Source: Paracentrotus lividus
Taxonomy: Eukaryota; Echinodermata; Echinoidea; Camarodonta; Echinidae
Assembly (NCBI GenBank): GCA_940671915.1
Contig: CALNVZ010003433.1
Location: 50,166,159-50,230,158 of the forward strand
DNA: 64,000 nucleotides
Direction: 5' to 3'
Positions 1 through 14,975 of the stretch are shown one piece after another. The notes beneath the pieces were generated by a model. The model searched no databases, was not told where the DNA came from, and was given only the letters and a program-made list of their open reading frames with translations. The first letter of the stretch is position 1. Every line of letters begins with the position of its first letter. The position numbers and the translations under genes were made by a program.

Positions 1-344
1 GGTTTTTGTAATATAATGCGGTTAATTTTAAGCTTCCGTATATAGTTGTATAGTTGTATAGTTGTATTATTATTGTATATCAGTCTGATTTTGATGCACT
101 CACATCATCATGAAAAGATTGCCATCCGGTCTTCAAAGTCTCAATGATACTTTCTCTGGATATCCAAATTAGTAAATGACTTGACAGTCTAAATTATACG
201 TACTCCTTAATCTGCACATCGCCCTTAAATAAGTAACGATAGCTTTATCCCGTGTCTTTGTGATTGCAAATACCTTGATACTTATTAGTACAGCCTATAT
301 AATATCATCAACCATTATAATATCATTATTAGTTTCATTATTGT

Positions 345-415
345 TATTATTATTATTATTATTATTAGTGTTATTATTATTATTATTATTATTGTTATTA
401 TTATTATTATTATTA

Positions 416-500
<85 letters not shown>

Positions 501-501
501 G

Positions 502-600
<99 letters not shown>

Positions 601-601
601 G

Positions 602-642
<41 letters not shown>

Positions 643-645
643 GTT
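345..645. repeat. (ATT)n microsatellite, about 300 bp
   Basis: Nearly uninterrupted ATT triplets with occasional GTT. Open frames here (poly-Leu, poly-Ile, poly-Asn) are artefacts of the repeat. Confidence 0.97.
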
Positions 646-2060
646 ATTGCATTGACGCTCCAGCGACAATGCCATGTTATCGTTCAATATTCCTATTCCG
701 CCATCTTCTTTTTCCGCCAAAAAAGCCATTCATTTAACACATGATCTTTGTTATACCTGTCAAGGTCAAACTACTCTTCCAAATTCGTTCAAATTTCATA
801 CACACATCCTCCATGATCCATTATTGATCCCCTGACATTTCATTTTCCAAAATCACTCATCCATGACCGTCCATCCGCCATTTTGTCTATTTTTGGTCAT
901 ATGAAAGCCATTTTTTCCAGCCTCACTAGCTCCATGATCCGAAATCCTACAGACTTCTAACAAAATGCACTAAACATTCCATGAGTTGGCCTTTAATATG
1001 CATTCAATAAATTTTTATTTAAAAACCATCTTCAATTTTTAAATGAATTTCAAAAATCGACTCCGTTTTGAAATGAAATATTTTGACGAGAAACACACAA
1101 AAATTGCTATAACTTTCTTAAATCAATTCATTTTGCTTCAACTTTTAAGGGCATGTTATTCTAATACATGTGCACACACTCCACATGTTTCACGCTCCAA
1201 TAAATACGCAAAATGCAAATAGCGCCCTCTATAAGTTCAAAATTTGGCTAAAATCCAAGAGGCTGCATCTGCGTTGTGCCTTGTTAAAACCGTAACCCTT
1301 TTTTGGATTTAGGTAGTTCAGATTATGCACTTTCCAGCAATGTAAAGAAAATTTATATCGATTCATTGACCAAATTGCTCAAAAATGTTGTACAAAATAA
1401 AAAAATTATCGATACCAGGAAAACAGTTTAACTTCCCCTAAAAGAGCGAATATTCTATCTAGGGACTTGAAACTTGGCAGGCATATGTATCAATACATTT
1501 CACAACTATCTGTCAATTTTTGTAAAATTTGATGACGTCATCAAAAGTTATGGACAAAAAATAGCGAATTTTCAATGGATTACGTAACAAAGCATTACGT
1601 CATTTGCGTTCAATATTGCTTTGAAATTGACATCACAATGACCGCATTGAATTTGCCTTTTCATTGATACCAAATGTAATATAGGTTGTCACAGAAAATT
1701 TCGAGTAAATCCAGTTTTTGTAGAAACCATTTTAATCAGCTTGCTTCATAATCGCGAAATCGAGAAAGCCACGAGTGCTCAGATTACTATAGAACGCCGG
1801 GGAGGAAAAAGGATTTTGTTTTGTAGGAGCCATTATACCCGCTTGCCTAATAATTGCAAATTTGACAGAAACATGTGTACGCCGGATAGTATGGAAAGTG
1901 AAGTTTTCAAAATTGCACTGTAGTACACAAACCGTATTCGTTTAACACACAGATCTTGTATAGTTATGTTAAAGCCTACTTCCGTTTCCCAATATATTAA
2001 AAAATATACATTTTAATTTTAATAGTCCTTGAAATCTTTTAGTCTAGGCGTCAATGCACG
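646..2060. other. 3' flank of the ankyrin/death-domain gene, no gene seen
   Basis: AT-rich sequence with short open frames only. A minus-strand AATAAA (TTTATT at ~1013) could serve polyadenylation, but is far from the stop codon. Confidence 0.5.
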
Positions 2061-2093
2061 CACATGTTCATGTTCAACGATTGCCAGTTTCTA

Positions 2094-2096
<3 letters not shown>

Positions 2097-2182
<86 letters not shown>
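2097..2182. repeat. (ATT)n microsatellite in the 3' flank of the ankyrin/death gene
   Basis: ATT triplets within the likely 3' UTR or downstream flank of the minus-strand gene, 60-145 nt past its stop codon. Confidence 0.95.
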
Positions 2183-2183
<1 letters not shown>

Positions 2184-2241
2184 TACATTATTATGATTGA
2201 GAGATATTTACATGTGCATATTATTCATGGACATCCTATAC

Positions 2242-2500
2242 CTACTTCAAAGGCCCTGCAATTAGATTTAATCCAGCTTTCTCCAATGCCCTTATCAAGC
2301 CGGGTAATATCTTTTTATCCTCAGTCTGCTTGTTTGCCCAGGTATGTAGCATATTCAATGTTCCATCAAATGATGCTGGCCTGTTTGCTTCTTGAAATCG
2401 TTGTATTTCTACATATTCAAAGTCCAAAGCCGGTCCCAGATCATGTAATTTACCGTCAGGTATCTTTTTGGCAACTTGAAGTAGTAGATCATCCACATTC
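2242..2500 (-). CDS. Exon 12: death domain and stop codon
   Basis: 259 nt including the TAG stop. The acceptor is TTTCAAAG, phase 2 in. It encodes a complete death domain of ~80 residues: DDLLLQVAKKIPDGKLHDLG opens helices 1 and 2, then an ALDFEYVEIQRF helix, LNMLHTWANK, and ILPGLIRALEKAGLNLI at the end. The conserved Trp in HTW and the LxxLGxxL-like spacing are present. Death domains form homotypic complexes in apoptosis and NF-kB signalling. In ZU5-UPA-DD proteins the domain can be held inactive by ZU5 and UPA. Confidence 0.9.
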
Positions 2501-3168
2501 CTTTGAAATAAAAATATATACTCAAATGTCAGACATAGTTGCAATTATGTTCACGTGCTGTAATGCTTCTATAGCCTACTTTACAATTTTTTTTCTTTCT
2601 TTAAATTTTACGCACCATTTTTATTTTATTTTTTTTTCAATCTAGGCGGTAGGGTATAGGAAATGTTTGTTATCTGAGACCAATGCACGTTGAATTGCAT
2701 TGTACGGAGACGTAATCATGTAGACACATAAAATAATCGAGTATAGCTGACCAATAAGACAAAGCAAAATGAAAATGTAAAAGATCTCTGATGCATCCCA
2801 TACGCCACACTCTCTGGCATTTGGAGTTTTTGCATTTTTTAATTTTGTTTTATTTAACTCTTTGCCGGCTGAATTAATTCTGGCGTATCCATATTTCCGT
2901 ATTACACCATTGATACTGATAAATACTGTATACATGTCACTCAAGAACTCCAGCCATTTATTAGCTTCTCTGGTATTAAAATAAAGTAGAAAACCAATAG
3001 AACTAAATTGTACGAATGTGCAAAATTGCAAGATTAGCGTGCCAAGAGTGAAAATACTACACATGTTTGGTTAATCGTATACCTGAATGAAATGCGTTCG
3101 ACAGGATGATTTGGCTCCACTTCCTCAAATTCTGTTGATGACCCTTCCGAACTGAAAGATTCTGTGTC

Positions 3169-3199
<31 letters not shown>

Positions 3200-6100
3200 C
3201 ATACCAGAAATGTTAAACTATATTCTTCAAGGTTATCCACATGAATTTTGGACGCAGAAAGGTCGGAATTCTTTTCAAGCCCGCCCCCGCCCCTGGTGTG
3301 TTCTTTGCATTGTTCTTGTTCTCAGAATATCATTGTCTAGAGTGATGCGACTTCATCTGAGTCCAGGCTATGTCTCTCTGGGAAAAAAAGTCGGGGACTA
3401 TTTTACCCTCTATCAGGCTATTGACATAAGAGAGATATCTCTGTAATGTCCTCAGCCAATTCAATAAATGTGCATTCTTGAAGATGGTTATTAAATTTAC
3501 ATCCATCTAAACGTGTGAAATTCTACCTCATATCTAGATAGAAGCGATGCGTTGATGTAGACCGCTTCATATCACTTCGCCAGATATTTTATACTTCAGC
3601 TGGAATTCCATGTTCTTCAAGAACTATACCATCTTTAAACTAATCATTTATAATTGAGTTATAAAGCAACTCAAACTCTATCATGCCCTTCTACAACTAA
3701 AAATATATAAAACCAAATTGAAACAGCTTTAGCCTACCTTCGTGTTTTTCGGGCTTCGAACTTTGAACATGTTCTTTATATCCCGTCTTAGACTTTTCCA
3801 CGATGTGACGTTGATTATTCACATCTCTTTGTTTCCTTAACGTGAATAGAAGAATAGACACAAACATGATTTTCTGTGAACCAAATATACATTTGGTAGG
3901 ATACATTTTCCAAGTGCTTCTCACTGATTGATGATTTAACGAGTTGCATACCCAGGCGCGGATCCAGGGGGTGGCTGAAGGTGCTAGCGCACCCCGTAAG
4001 ATTGGGTAATCAGCATACCTTTTATACATAGACCTTTTTTAGAGCACCCCGTTAAAATCTGAATAACCCTTTTTTTTTCTTTTGCTTGTGTTCGGGACGG
4101 AACGATGACCTTACCGTACCCCTATACGAAGTATGTTTGAAATTTTATAATGGCCGAAGGCCGAAAATTTTGTGATATTCCTTTCATGATTTCAGGTGAA
4201 TTTCAGTGAAATGTTTGAATCCAAACACAATTTGTAACGGTTTTTGAGACCTTTGCTTGGGCGGCCAGTCCCCTGAACTTCCCGCATGATTGGAGCGTAT
4301 CACCCACACAAGAGAACCCCCATTGGTTTTCCATGTGAACACCTAGCGCACACAAAGATAAGTCGGATCCCCGACTTATCTTTTTTATACTATAATATCG
4401 TGAAATAAAGCCATTAAAACGAGATTCCATGTAATATAACTTCCTTTGTTACAGTTATAGGATTCAGTCTTTCATATTATCTCACTGTAAATCCAAATTA
4501 AATTTTTCCTTCTACCAGCACTATACACCAGCTCTAACATAATTATAGTAATGTTAATGTTTTATGGAACAAAATCTTACCGGAAAAGCGTTTAATTCTA
4601 ACATGTTTTAAATTATTCATACATTTTTCTTTCAAAGAAATCTACTCTGAAGAAGTCAGAATAATCATTCTTACCCTTTAATGTTTGTTGCTGCGGATGT
4701 AAGCGACCCTGTTGAAAAACGATGATTTTATTTGATTTTTATTTCGATTTAACTTGAATTCATACAAATAAATAAATTTGCAGTAATAGAAAAGTTAAAA
4801 TGCGATACAATCCATTCAATGACAAGGAAATAGTAAATAACCAATAATCATTTCATAGTATTATTTTCAAGAATTAAAAGATCATAAATATTCAAAAACA
4901 TTATACTTCATGAAACATTATCATTTAACGGAGCTGAAGAAAGGATTATCATCGTAAGCGATTTGCATTAGAATATTAATGAACAATATTAATGCATTTA
5001 TCCAGCAATAATAGTGGGTGGCCGATTAAAAATGAGGTTGATTATTTATAACAGAAATACATAAACCTAATTAATTTCTTTTTTATCATTATAAGAAATT
5101 CGTGTCGTTTTTTGTTTTCTTCAAATATGTATAAACCCAACCATCAGATCTGCAAACCATCATCATGTTGCTATTTTTTATTTATTTTTTTTTTCTAGTT
5201 AAACCTGTAATGTGTTTATAGTCAAAGCTCATATCAAAACACACTGCCTTTATGTCGTCGCACTCACGTATTTATTTGTTCATGCAATATAATTATCATG
5301 ATACACTTTCTAAAATTATTTGAAATTTTGATTAGTATAAATCTTATTTTACTTTCATAGAAATAAATCTGTAGAAAATAGAATAGAAAAATTATATTAA
5401 AAACACTTAAAAGCGGGAGTATATTACCTTAGTTTATATACTACAAATCAATTTTCAATTTGTATAGTTCAAAAACAATTTACCATCGAAGATGATGTCA
5501 AACATGATTGACTTTGATACATGTTGCTTCAAGGTAAACTTGCCGTTCACTCGATCACAATCAGTCCCACGTGACATCAACCTGAAAGGTATGCGGTTGT
5601 TGCTGATGTAGCGCAATACATCCTCCTTGAGATTCTGGAAAATGGAACAATGCTTAAATTATATGAATTTCTCTTTCTCCTGTATAACAAACTAAGGGGG
5701 CCGTCATACTGAGGTCGTTCTATAACGTTCTTGCCCGTTCTTAAATAAATTGCTGAACGGGCTTTGGTCGGGTTGGAACTTATAACTTTGAAAATTAATT
5801 TCTTGAATACGATACTAGGCAGTTCATAAATAGTTCTCGTTACGTCAATTCCGTCTTTATCGCGTCCGCAATACGTTGTTATCCAGTTCAGACCGCTTTT
5901 ATGAGATTTTTGCCCTAGATTATGCTCCAGGAGCAAATGCTCCTGGAGCATATGCTCCTGGAGCAGTATGCATAATAATAAAGCATCGATCTATCGATAA
6001 TTGTTGGAGTGTTCTAGTCTCGTAACAGGGGATCGCTTAGTTGAGGGGAGCTATGTTATCGTTAATCACGACCGACTTAACTAGCCGACTAACAGAATAG

Positions 6101-9100
6101 AAACACTATGTAAAGTTAATTCGCGCGCGGTCTGTGAAAAGTTGCAGTGGTACGTAAATTATACACGTGAATCTGATCTCAGGACGCTGTACGATTGACA
6201 GTACTTCGACTCCGAGCATCGCCGTGGACATCTAGATATTCAGCAGACACATAAATATGCTCCAGGAGCAAATTTGGCACAGATTATTAAATTGTACTTA
6301 ATACGGATGCAAACTTGCAAAGCATAATACATAATATACTCAAGCACAGCAGTATGCTCATTAACAACACTGTAAAAGATATAAACATGCTCCAGGAGCA
6401 TACACACTTTGCTAAACTGTACTTGGTAATGGTGTGACATATCATGCTCCTGGAGCATTGCCGTAGACATCTAGATATTCAGCAGACACATAACCATGCT
6501 CCAGGAGCATTATTTATTGTGCACTTTTTACAAAGAACACCCTTTTATTTCAATTTCGCAAATGTATATTTAGGGGCCGTTCACAATTTTCGCAATTTTT
6601 TCTTGCGTACAAAACGTATGTTTCAGGTAGGAAGGGGGTAAAAATTACCTCAAAGTGTACGTAATTTCAGACACTTTTTCATTCCCTGATCATTGCATGC
6701 AGATCAATGCTCGCATAGACTTTTCATTGATTGAGCCACTGCTATTTAGATACCCGGCTAGGCTGCACTATTTACCCTATGGTAGTAGCTATCAGTACGC
6801 ACACATAGGGTTAGTGTATCACTAACAAGTTTGCAGAGACTTCCATCAAAGCCCGCATCAAAGTCAATTTATGTGCTGTGGCAAATATGCCCACCTCCCC
6901 AATACCTTAGTATGTTAGTTAAGCTTAACTATGACATATAAATTGGAAAATACACTGACTTGGCGATGAATATCAACAGATCATAAATCTTCTATACCCC
7001 ACGCCGCTGATCTCTGTGACACGTCACAATTAAAACACAACTTGTGGCCGTCATGCGCCGTTGAACACTTTACTTGAGCATCCGATTTTATTTTGCCACA
7101 TCACATCTCACCCATGTGTTTGTGCACTATATCACTTGTTCAGAGTAAAATGGAACAGTCCAAATGGCACTCATGAAAACCAGTACATCGATTATGCATA
7201 ATGCTCCAGGACCATATGCTCCTGGAGCATATGCTCCTGGAGCATAATTTAGGGCAAAAATCTCATGAAAGCGTTCAGACCGAGTAAACAGCTCGACCGT
7301 TCGTAGCACGTCCAAACCGTCACTAAAGTGCCTATGCGCAGCATTATGAAAGTTAGGTACCATATTCGTTAGGTACCATATTCTCGTTGAGAGTAAGTCC
7401 TACCCGTTTAAGGAACGTTGTCACTACGTTAAATTTTAGAACTGGAAGCCAGTACGATTTTTTTAACATGTTAAAAAAAAATCGGAATGCCTTTCCGTTC
7501 TCTCCGTTCGGGCCCGTTCGCCAAGTTCGTAAACAGATTGTAAACGGTCTGTACTAGATTCTAAAAGGTCTGTACTACGTTCAGTCCGTTTGTAAACAGA
7601 TTGAGCCCGTTCAACAAGAACTACCAAGAACGCAGTGAGAACTAGCTCAGTGTGACGGAAATTATGACATGCCGTTCTGTTTAAAAATTGAAACGTATTG
7701 CTATCCAAGCCCGTGCTATAAAGTCCTGAGCAGATTGAAATAGGTCTCAAGTACGTCCACTCCGTGTGTACATAGATTAAGCCCGTTCTGCAATAATTTC
7801 AATAACATGGGTAAGAAATTGTTCAGTGTGATAGTAGTATAAGCGAATAGATCAGCTATTTGATTGCCACACATTAATGTTACAATTACAGAAATCTCGC
7901 AACTTGTAGAATAAATACGAAAAACGGCCATTGGTCCGAAAAAGAACGCGTACATTTCACCTAATTATTTCTGGATTAATATGAACAACGTTCGTATACA
8001 GTCCTCAATACGTCCATGACGTCTTTGCCTCGTCTGCAGTCCGTTTGTATCTAGTTAAAATCGGGTGAAAATGAAAACAATCCAAACCCGTCCCCAATTA
8101 GTTTCAACCCGTTCTTAATCAGTTCCAACTCGTTTCCAATGCGTTTCGTCCCGACCTAACTAGTTCTGGGTCGTTTTTAATCCGTCAAAATCCGTTCTTA
8201 CTCGTTCTTATGTCGACCAAACGGCCTCCAGAAAGTTCATCTCGTTCTTACTTCGTCATTATCCGTGTCTAGAACGTGTTGAACGCAAATGCGTGCCCAT
8301 ATCCCATAAAGACCCTAGCCCGTTTTTGCCAGACCTCATGCGTCTTCGTAACTTCAAGCTGATAATAAATATACAATGCTCGTTTGTAAGACGCCCTAGC
8401 ACATCTTTAGAACGATTTAAGTACGGCAATTTCGTTTGTAGTACGTCCATCTCGTTTCAGGTACGTTGCCACCCCGTTAAATTTTAGGACGAGATGGGCA
8501 CCCGATTTTTTAAAACATTTTTTTGAAAATCCGACCGAGCTAGTCCATGAAGTTCGTAAACAGGTCGTAAGAAGTATTTACTACGTCCACTCAGTTTACA
8601 CACAGACTATGCCTGTTCGGCAAAATTTGCAAGGACGTAGTAGGAACGAGCTCAGTGTGACGGGGGTATTAAGGGTCACTGCATTATGTGGTCATCGAGG
8701 GGCCATATTTCTTTCTTTTTTGTACGGTCGCCAAAACTGTGATCCATTGATATGTGACAATTATAAAATGGTGTTTGAAGGTAGATGATGGTGGATTCGA
8801 ATACGGTGATGAGGGTTCACCATGTGGTTAGTCCTAAAAAGGACTGTTTGAGAAAGTGGGAGAGGAAATGGAGAGTTACAGAAAGAAGAAAATTGATAGG
8901 CGAGATAAAAGTAGAATTAGAGGTAATCTTTCTTGATTTAGTCCTGAAAAGGATTGTAAACCAGTTGAGAAGACGAGATGCGAGGAAGGCTTGAGTAGTA
9001 GTAGAGAGTGCTCGACGTTCCTGTAGACGGACAGTCAACCTGTCCGAAACGTCGAGCACTCTCTACTACTATTCAAGCCTTCCTCGCATCTCGTCTTCTT

Positions 9101-9486
9101 AACTGGTTTACAGTCCTTTTCAGGTCTAAATCAAGAAAGATTACCTCTAATTCTACTTTCTATCTCGCCTATCAATTTTCTACTTTATGTAACTCTTCCT
9201 CTTTCTCAAACAGTCCTTTTTAGGACTAACCACATGGTGAACCGTAAACCTCATCACCGTGACAATTATAGTTGGTTCCTGAGATGATTATTGTAATTTA
9301 CTGCAGTAAGTGAATTTTTCACATATTTTTAAAATATTTTTGTGCATAATCAAGACCTTCGATTTTGGTGCAATCTCCCTTATTATGTATTGTCTATCTT
9401 CTCGAGGACCAGTCGTTTTGCCTCGCCCTTGTCTTGGTACCTGATTGTCATTATTTTTTGGAAAATGTATAAACAAAACATATAGA

Positions 9487-9518
<32 letters not shown>

Positions 9519-10050
9519 CGTGTGTGAGGGTGTGTGTGTGTGTGTGTGCGCGCGTAAGAATGTGTAGCAATTTTATCAATTTACAAGAGTAATCGCATTC
9601 AAAGAACGTTTAGTGAATTTATCAACTAACCATAAGACCCAATGTTAACATTGTGTTACATGGTCCATTATTAAATTAATGTCCATGTTGTAGAGTTTAG
9701 TTAATGATATACGGTAAACAATAATAATAATAATAAAAAAATCTTGTAATTATCATGACATGATATCATCAAAGACTCCGGTTTAAAAACAAAACTATCG
9801 CAATTCCCGTATACCAGATTCTTTCTCTAACAAAAAAAGGAATTATATATCTACCTCAGAAAGTAATTCTTTTCCGTCTTCAAAATAGGAGATAGTAAGA
9901 TCTCCCGAATTCCATTTGACGATATATTGCTCTCCTATAAACGCTTCCTTGTGTGTTTCGATTGGATCCTGTAACGATATAATGATGCCAAATATTAATT
10001 CTTTGATTTATCAATTATCAATAATAAGACTAATAACAATAGTAATAATG

Positions 10051-10124
<74 letters not shown>

Positions 10125-13100
10125 TTAGTTCAGTTTCAGTTCAAGTTGATTTTATTCTTTTCTCAATCATAAAAAACAATTACAATAATGATATAACATA
10201 CAATGTAAACTTTTAACTGTTTATATATATAAAAGAAAAAGAAGGGAAACTACAAAAAAGTTCAGTGAACTTGTTGGGCGTAGATCCCGAACATAATAAT
10301 ATCTAAAAACAGTTATCAATACGATACACACAACAGCATTTCATACAGGCAGACACGCATCAGCAGGCACACGGGAGGGGGGGGGTATGGTAAAACAACA
10401 GTTTACGGTACATTTACATCAGAATATGCATCAATAATATTTTTTTCAATTTAGATTTAAAAGCAGTGAGAGTAGAGGAACTTCTGATATCGTTAGGAAG
10501 AATTATTCCACTGTCGTGGACCAGAATGTCTACAGAATTTAATAATGATTGAGTTTTACTTTTGGATTGAAATTGTTACTTGAACGGGTATTATGACGAT
10601 GAACCGACTTATTCATAAGAAACATATTTGAGATGTTACTGGGAAATACTATTGAAATGATCGAAACATTAAGGTGGCTATGACTTTGTTTATATCAAAA
10701 ATTTTAAGGTTTTTTTAACCGAAAAAATAAGGGACGTGATGAAGCTCTGAACGAGGAATTGGTGAAGATTCTTAATATTTTTCTTTTGTAGTTTATGGAA
10801 GGGTTCCAATTTGTCCACTCCTGCCATTCGCCCAATTGATATTACAATATGTAGGTATGCGCAAGGCAAGGCAATTATATAACAATAAACAGTTTTTTTT
10901 ACAGGCAAAAAACGAACAGTTTACATAAGATACCAACAGTTTTTGAGAACTTTGTTTTAATGGACAAACGATGGTCATTTGAAAAAGAAATGTGTCATCC
11001 AAAGTAACACCAAAGAAATTTAACAGTTTTACAACAATTTAATAAGGTTTTGTTCATATATATCTTTAAGCCAGAAATGTCATGTTTTTGCGTTTTTTTA
11101 CTAAAGTACAATACATTTGTCTTATCATAGTTTATTACTAATCCATTTACATTAAACCAATTTTCAACTTTAATTAATTCTTCATTAATATTTTTTAACA
11201 AGTGTATCAAAATCAGAGTGTGATGCAACTAAATTTGTATCATCCGCAAAAAAATGAAGTGAAAAAGTGAGGAAAATTGCATAAATCATTTACATAATAA
11301 GAACAGGAGAGGGCCCAATGTGGAGCCCTGGGGGACACCATAACCGGACCTCTCCATGATGAGATACAAAGTTTTATTATAACAGTATATTGAAACGATT
11401 AGATAATAATTATGAAACCATGTAAGAGCAGTACCACGTATTCCAAATCTTGACAATTTAGTAAGTAAAATATTGTGGTTAATTAACTAAGAAATATACC
11501 AATTGAGTGTAAATTGGTATTCATCTTATTAAGGATATGGTCATGAAGATCAATTCAACATGTTCACATGATGACTTTGCCCTAAAGCCATATTGAGAAT
11601 TATTTAAAGGTTGTTCTTATTTAATATGACCTATAAGCCTGTTATACATTAACTTTTCTAGTATTTTTGAAAAACATGGAAGTAGCGTAATTGGTCGATA
11701 ATTGGAAATATGTGAGGATCACCTTTTTTAAATACAGGAATTATTTTACCAATTTTCATGTCTTTAGGAACTGCACTAAGTTAAATGACAAATTTTATTA
11801 TGTGAAACAAGAGGTTTAGTAATAAAATATATAACTTGTTTGATCACGGCTTGACTTATTCCGTCGATTCCCATACTTTTACTTGCTTTAAAATTTTAAC
11901 ATATTTAATCTCAGTTTCATTGGTTGGTTTTTAAAAATATAGAGTTTGGGCAGTTTTCTTATGGGAAAGGAGGAAAAGGGTAGGTTGGGAGTTTGTACAT
12001 AATTAGCTTTGATATTTTGCAGCAATATGGGAGAAAATGAATTGAATTCATTTACGATTGTTTGATTTTCAGTTTATTTTATCATGCCCTTCATAAAGTA
12101 CGCTGTCGATATATTTTGTTTTTTTATTTCTACCAATTAAGTCGTTAATAATTTTCCATACTTTAGAAAGGTTATTTTTTATGTTTCTGCAATAGGTCAC
12201 AAAAATATTGTTTCTTAGCTCGTTTTAGATTAAAAGTTTAATTTATTGCGATATTTTTAAATTTTTTTTTCTGTTGAAGCACTTTTTTTTTTACAAAAAT
12301 TTTGTTATAAACTTTTTCCTTTTTTTACAATACATTTCAATAGTGAATATGTTATCCAAGGTTTCCTAGGGGATTTTTCTCTATTCTTCTTATTGGGGAT
12401 ACAGTTATTCGTATAGCATTTTTAAAACTATGAATGAATATATTATAAGCGTGGTCATATACCAGAAGATAAGACATCATCCAGACAATTTTAGTAAATC
12501 ATTTTTCAAAGAATTTAAAGTGGTTGGATTGATTTGAAAATATGGTAGAACAAATAGGTACTTCAGGTCTCGATTCTTCGGGAAGCATACTTTGTTATTT
12601 GAAATATAGGCAAATGATCAGTAATATCATTATAAAATATTCCTGTTTGACACTGAACAGAATGTAACATTTGTAAAATATTTATCAATAAGAGTTGATG
12701 ATTGGGTAGTAATGCGGAGTGGGTTTGTCAATTAAAAGGACGGAATGAATTTTATAAATAATATTTACAAAATCATTGATACATTTCACGGAATTACATA
12801 TTTAGAAGGTCAATATTGAAATCGCCCATGATGCAATATTTTTATTTTCACAAGATATTTTTTCAAGACATTCATTTATATATCATTGAATAATGGATTC
12901 CTTTATAGGGTCTCTTAATAATGATACTAATAATTATATTTTTCTTGTTGCACATTATAATCTCTATAAAACAGGACTTCCACAAATTCATCTTTAAGAC
13001 ATATATCTGTTTTCTGATTTTAACATTAAAAGAATTATGAATAAGCAACCAACACCTCCACTTTTTATTTTGTCTATCACTGTGGTAAATAAATAATTAT

Positions 13101-14904
13101 TAATATTAAAAAGTAGCGGTGTATTGTTGTTTGTATCCATGTTTCACTAAATCCTAAACAGAAAAATTGAAATCAAGTTGAGAATTAAAAATTTCAATAG
13201 CATCAAAATTTTTATATAAAACTCCTCGAATTAAAGTGGAGTAATACAAATTTGCCATTATTACTTTTTGAAATTATTACATCTTCATTAAATTCATCAT
13301 GTAAACCAAATACTAGTAGGAGTTTCAAATGTATAAATTTATCATCGGGGTCTTAAGTTCCATCAATTATCTTCATTATCATATTCTTCCTGTTGTACAG
13401 TGAATAATGGTGACGGACAATGGTTATAAATTTAATGTAGATTGAAGATACTGCCACATCAGAAAACTGTACATTTCATTACCAGAAGGGGAGAATCAGA
13501 AGTAGACATAATCAATCATAGACATCACACACAATGCAAAATCACACACACACAAAGCAGTTCAAACAAACAATATCAAAACACGATATAAATATTATAC
13601 ACAATTATAGAATGTTTGGTGTTCACTGGAAAAGTAAACTGTAGACGTCCATTTGCCTGGCATACATGTATATAAAAAAAATTGTTGCATAACATTGCTT
13701 GTAGGTTACAAAACTCCATGAGGAGGATGTACAAAAATATAAGTATTCGAGATTTCAATATTGGAGTACATGTAAGTCACATTCTCTAAATCATCCAAAA
13801 GATACGATTTCCTGCTTGCTATGGATCACTTTTTTCATCGGTCCCTTGTTGGTTTTGACGGACACTATTATTTTGCCATTCATTGACCACGCTGATATGA
13901 TGTTAGCATTGGGTTGCTTGCTTGCTTTCACTGCCTCCCAGAGTAGAGAGCGATTCAAATTTGTTAAGTCTTCAAACATGCTCATTTTTGTGTCCTTGAG
14001 CTTCTTTCTGTTGAGGAGTAATTTCTGCCGATGCTGGTAGGATGTCAGTTTGATGATGATCGCTCTTGGTTTCACTTCCTCTCCTTCCTTAGGTACAGGC
14101 TCAACACGGCGAGGCACACGATGGCTTCGATCGATGTCCTGAAGTTGGAGGTTCACACCCAATTTCTTCTGCGCAATTTCACACACTTTTTCGCTTGTGT
14201 TTTCCTTTTCGCTTTCAGGTACCCCAAATACACGGATGCAGTTTCGTCTCGAATACTGCTCTTGGATATTCAGCTGATTTTCTAACCATTTATTTTTCTC
14301 CTCGGTCATCTGTTGTTTCTTTTGCAGGTCTCTCAGATCACTTTCAATGCTACTGACTTTCAGATGAAGATCGTGCATTCTTCCATCTTGTCTATCCAAT
14401 CGTTCAAGAAACTGGTTGAATCTTGAATCAATGGCATCACAGATCATTGCTTTGATGGTTGAAAGGACCTCTGCGTCCTTGAATGATTCCATGATGACGT
14501 CTTTTGTAGAACTCTTACCCGTCATTGTTAGAGGATTAATCCAGTATAAAGAGGTTCTGGGTTAAAGTACTCACGCCCAGAGGGAGATTATCTGTGCTGA
14601 GCTGAACAGAAACTGGCTGTAGCGAGGATAAAAAACTACTTCTAAATATATGCAGTGGGACCAGTCTGAGTTTTTGGCTTCAGAGAACGATTGTAGTAGA
14701 TGAAGAAAATATGATATTTGTCACCATTAAGAATCCAGGCAATGAGACAAGGTGTTCAAACAACTCACATTCTAGTCCATGATGTAGTCCAACATAGAAA
14801 AACTTCAAATTCAGATCGTAAAAAGTGAAATTCTAACAGCAGTTGATCACTCACTACTTGCTCATGCGCTGTCTCGTCTTTTTATGTTCAGTAATAACAA
14901 TAAC

Positions 14905-14939
<35 letters not shown>

Positions 14940-14944
14940 GAATA

Positions 14945-14975
<31 letters not shown>

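Noticed and set aside
260..744. Long open frames over the (ATT)n tract in both strands
   Set aside because: Poly-Leu, poly-Asn and poly-Ile products of a microsatellite; no gene.
2642..3064. 140-codon minus-strand frame with hydrophobic segments
   Set aside because: Lies in the intron between exons 11 and 12, overlaps no recognisable domain, and both neighbouring exons splice across it in phase.
3874..4029. Upstream extension of exon 10 with a possible membrane segment
   Set aside because: The acceptor at 3874 gives phase 0, which does not match exon 9; the acceptor at 3836 does, and has a better pyrimidine tract.
8785..9223. Open frames with an ALSTTTQAFLASRLLNWF-type product on both strands
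   Set aside because: The same sequence read from the two arms of one hairpin; not a gene.
13816..14285. Plus-strand frames of 74-84 codons
   Set aside because: Antisense to the LINE ORF1.
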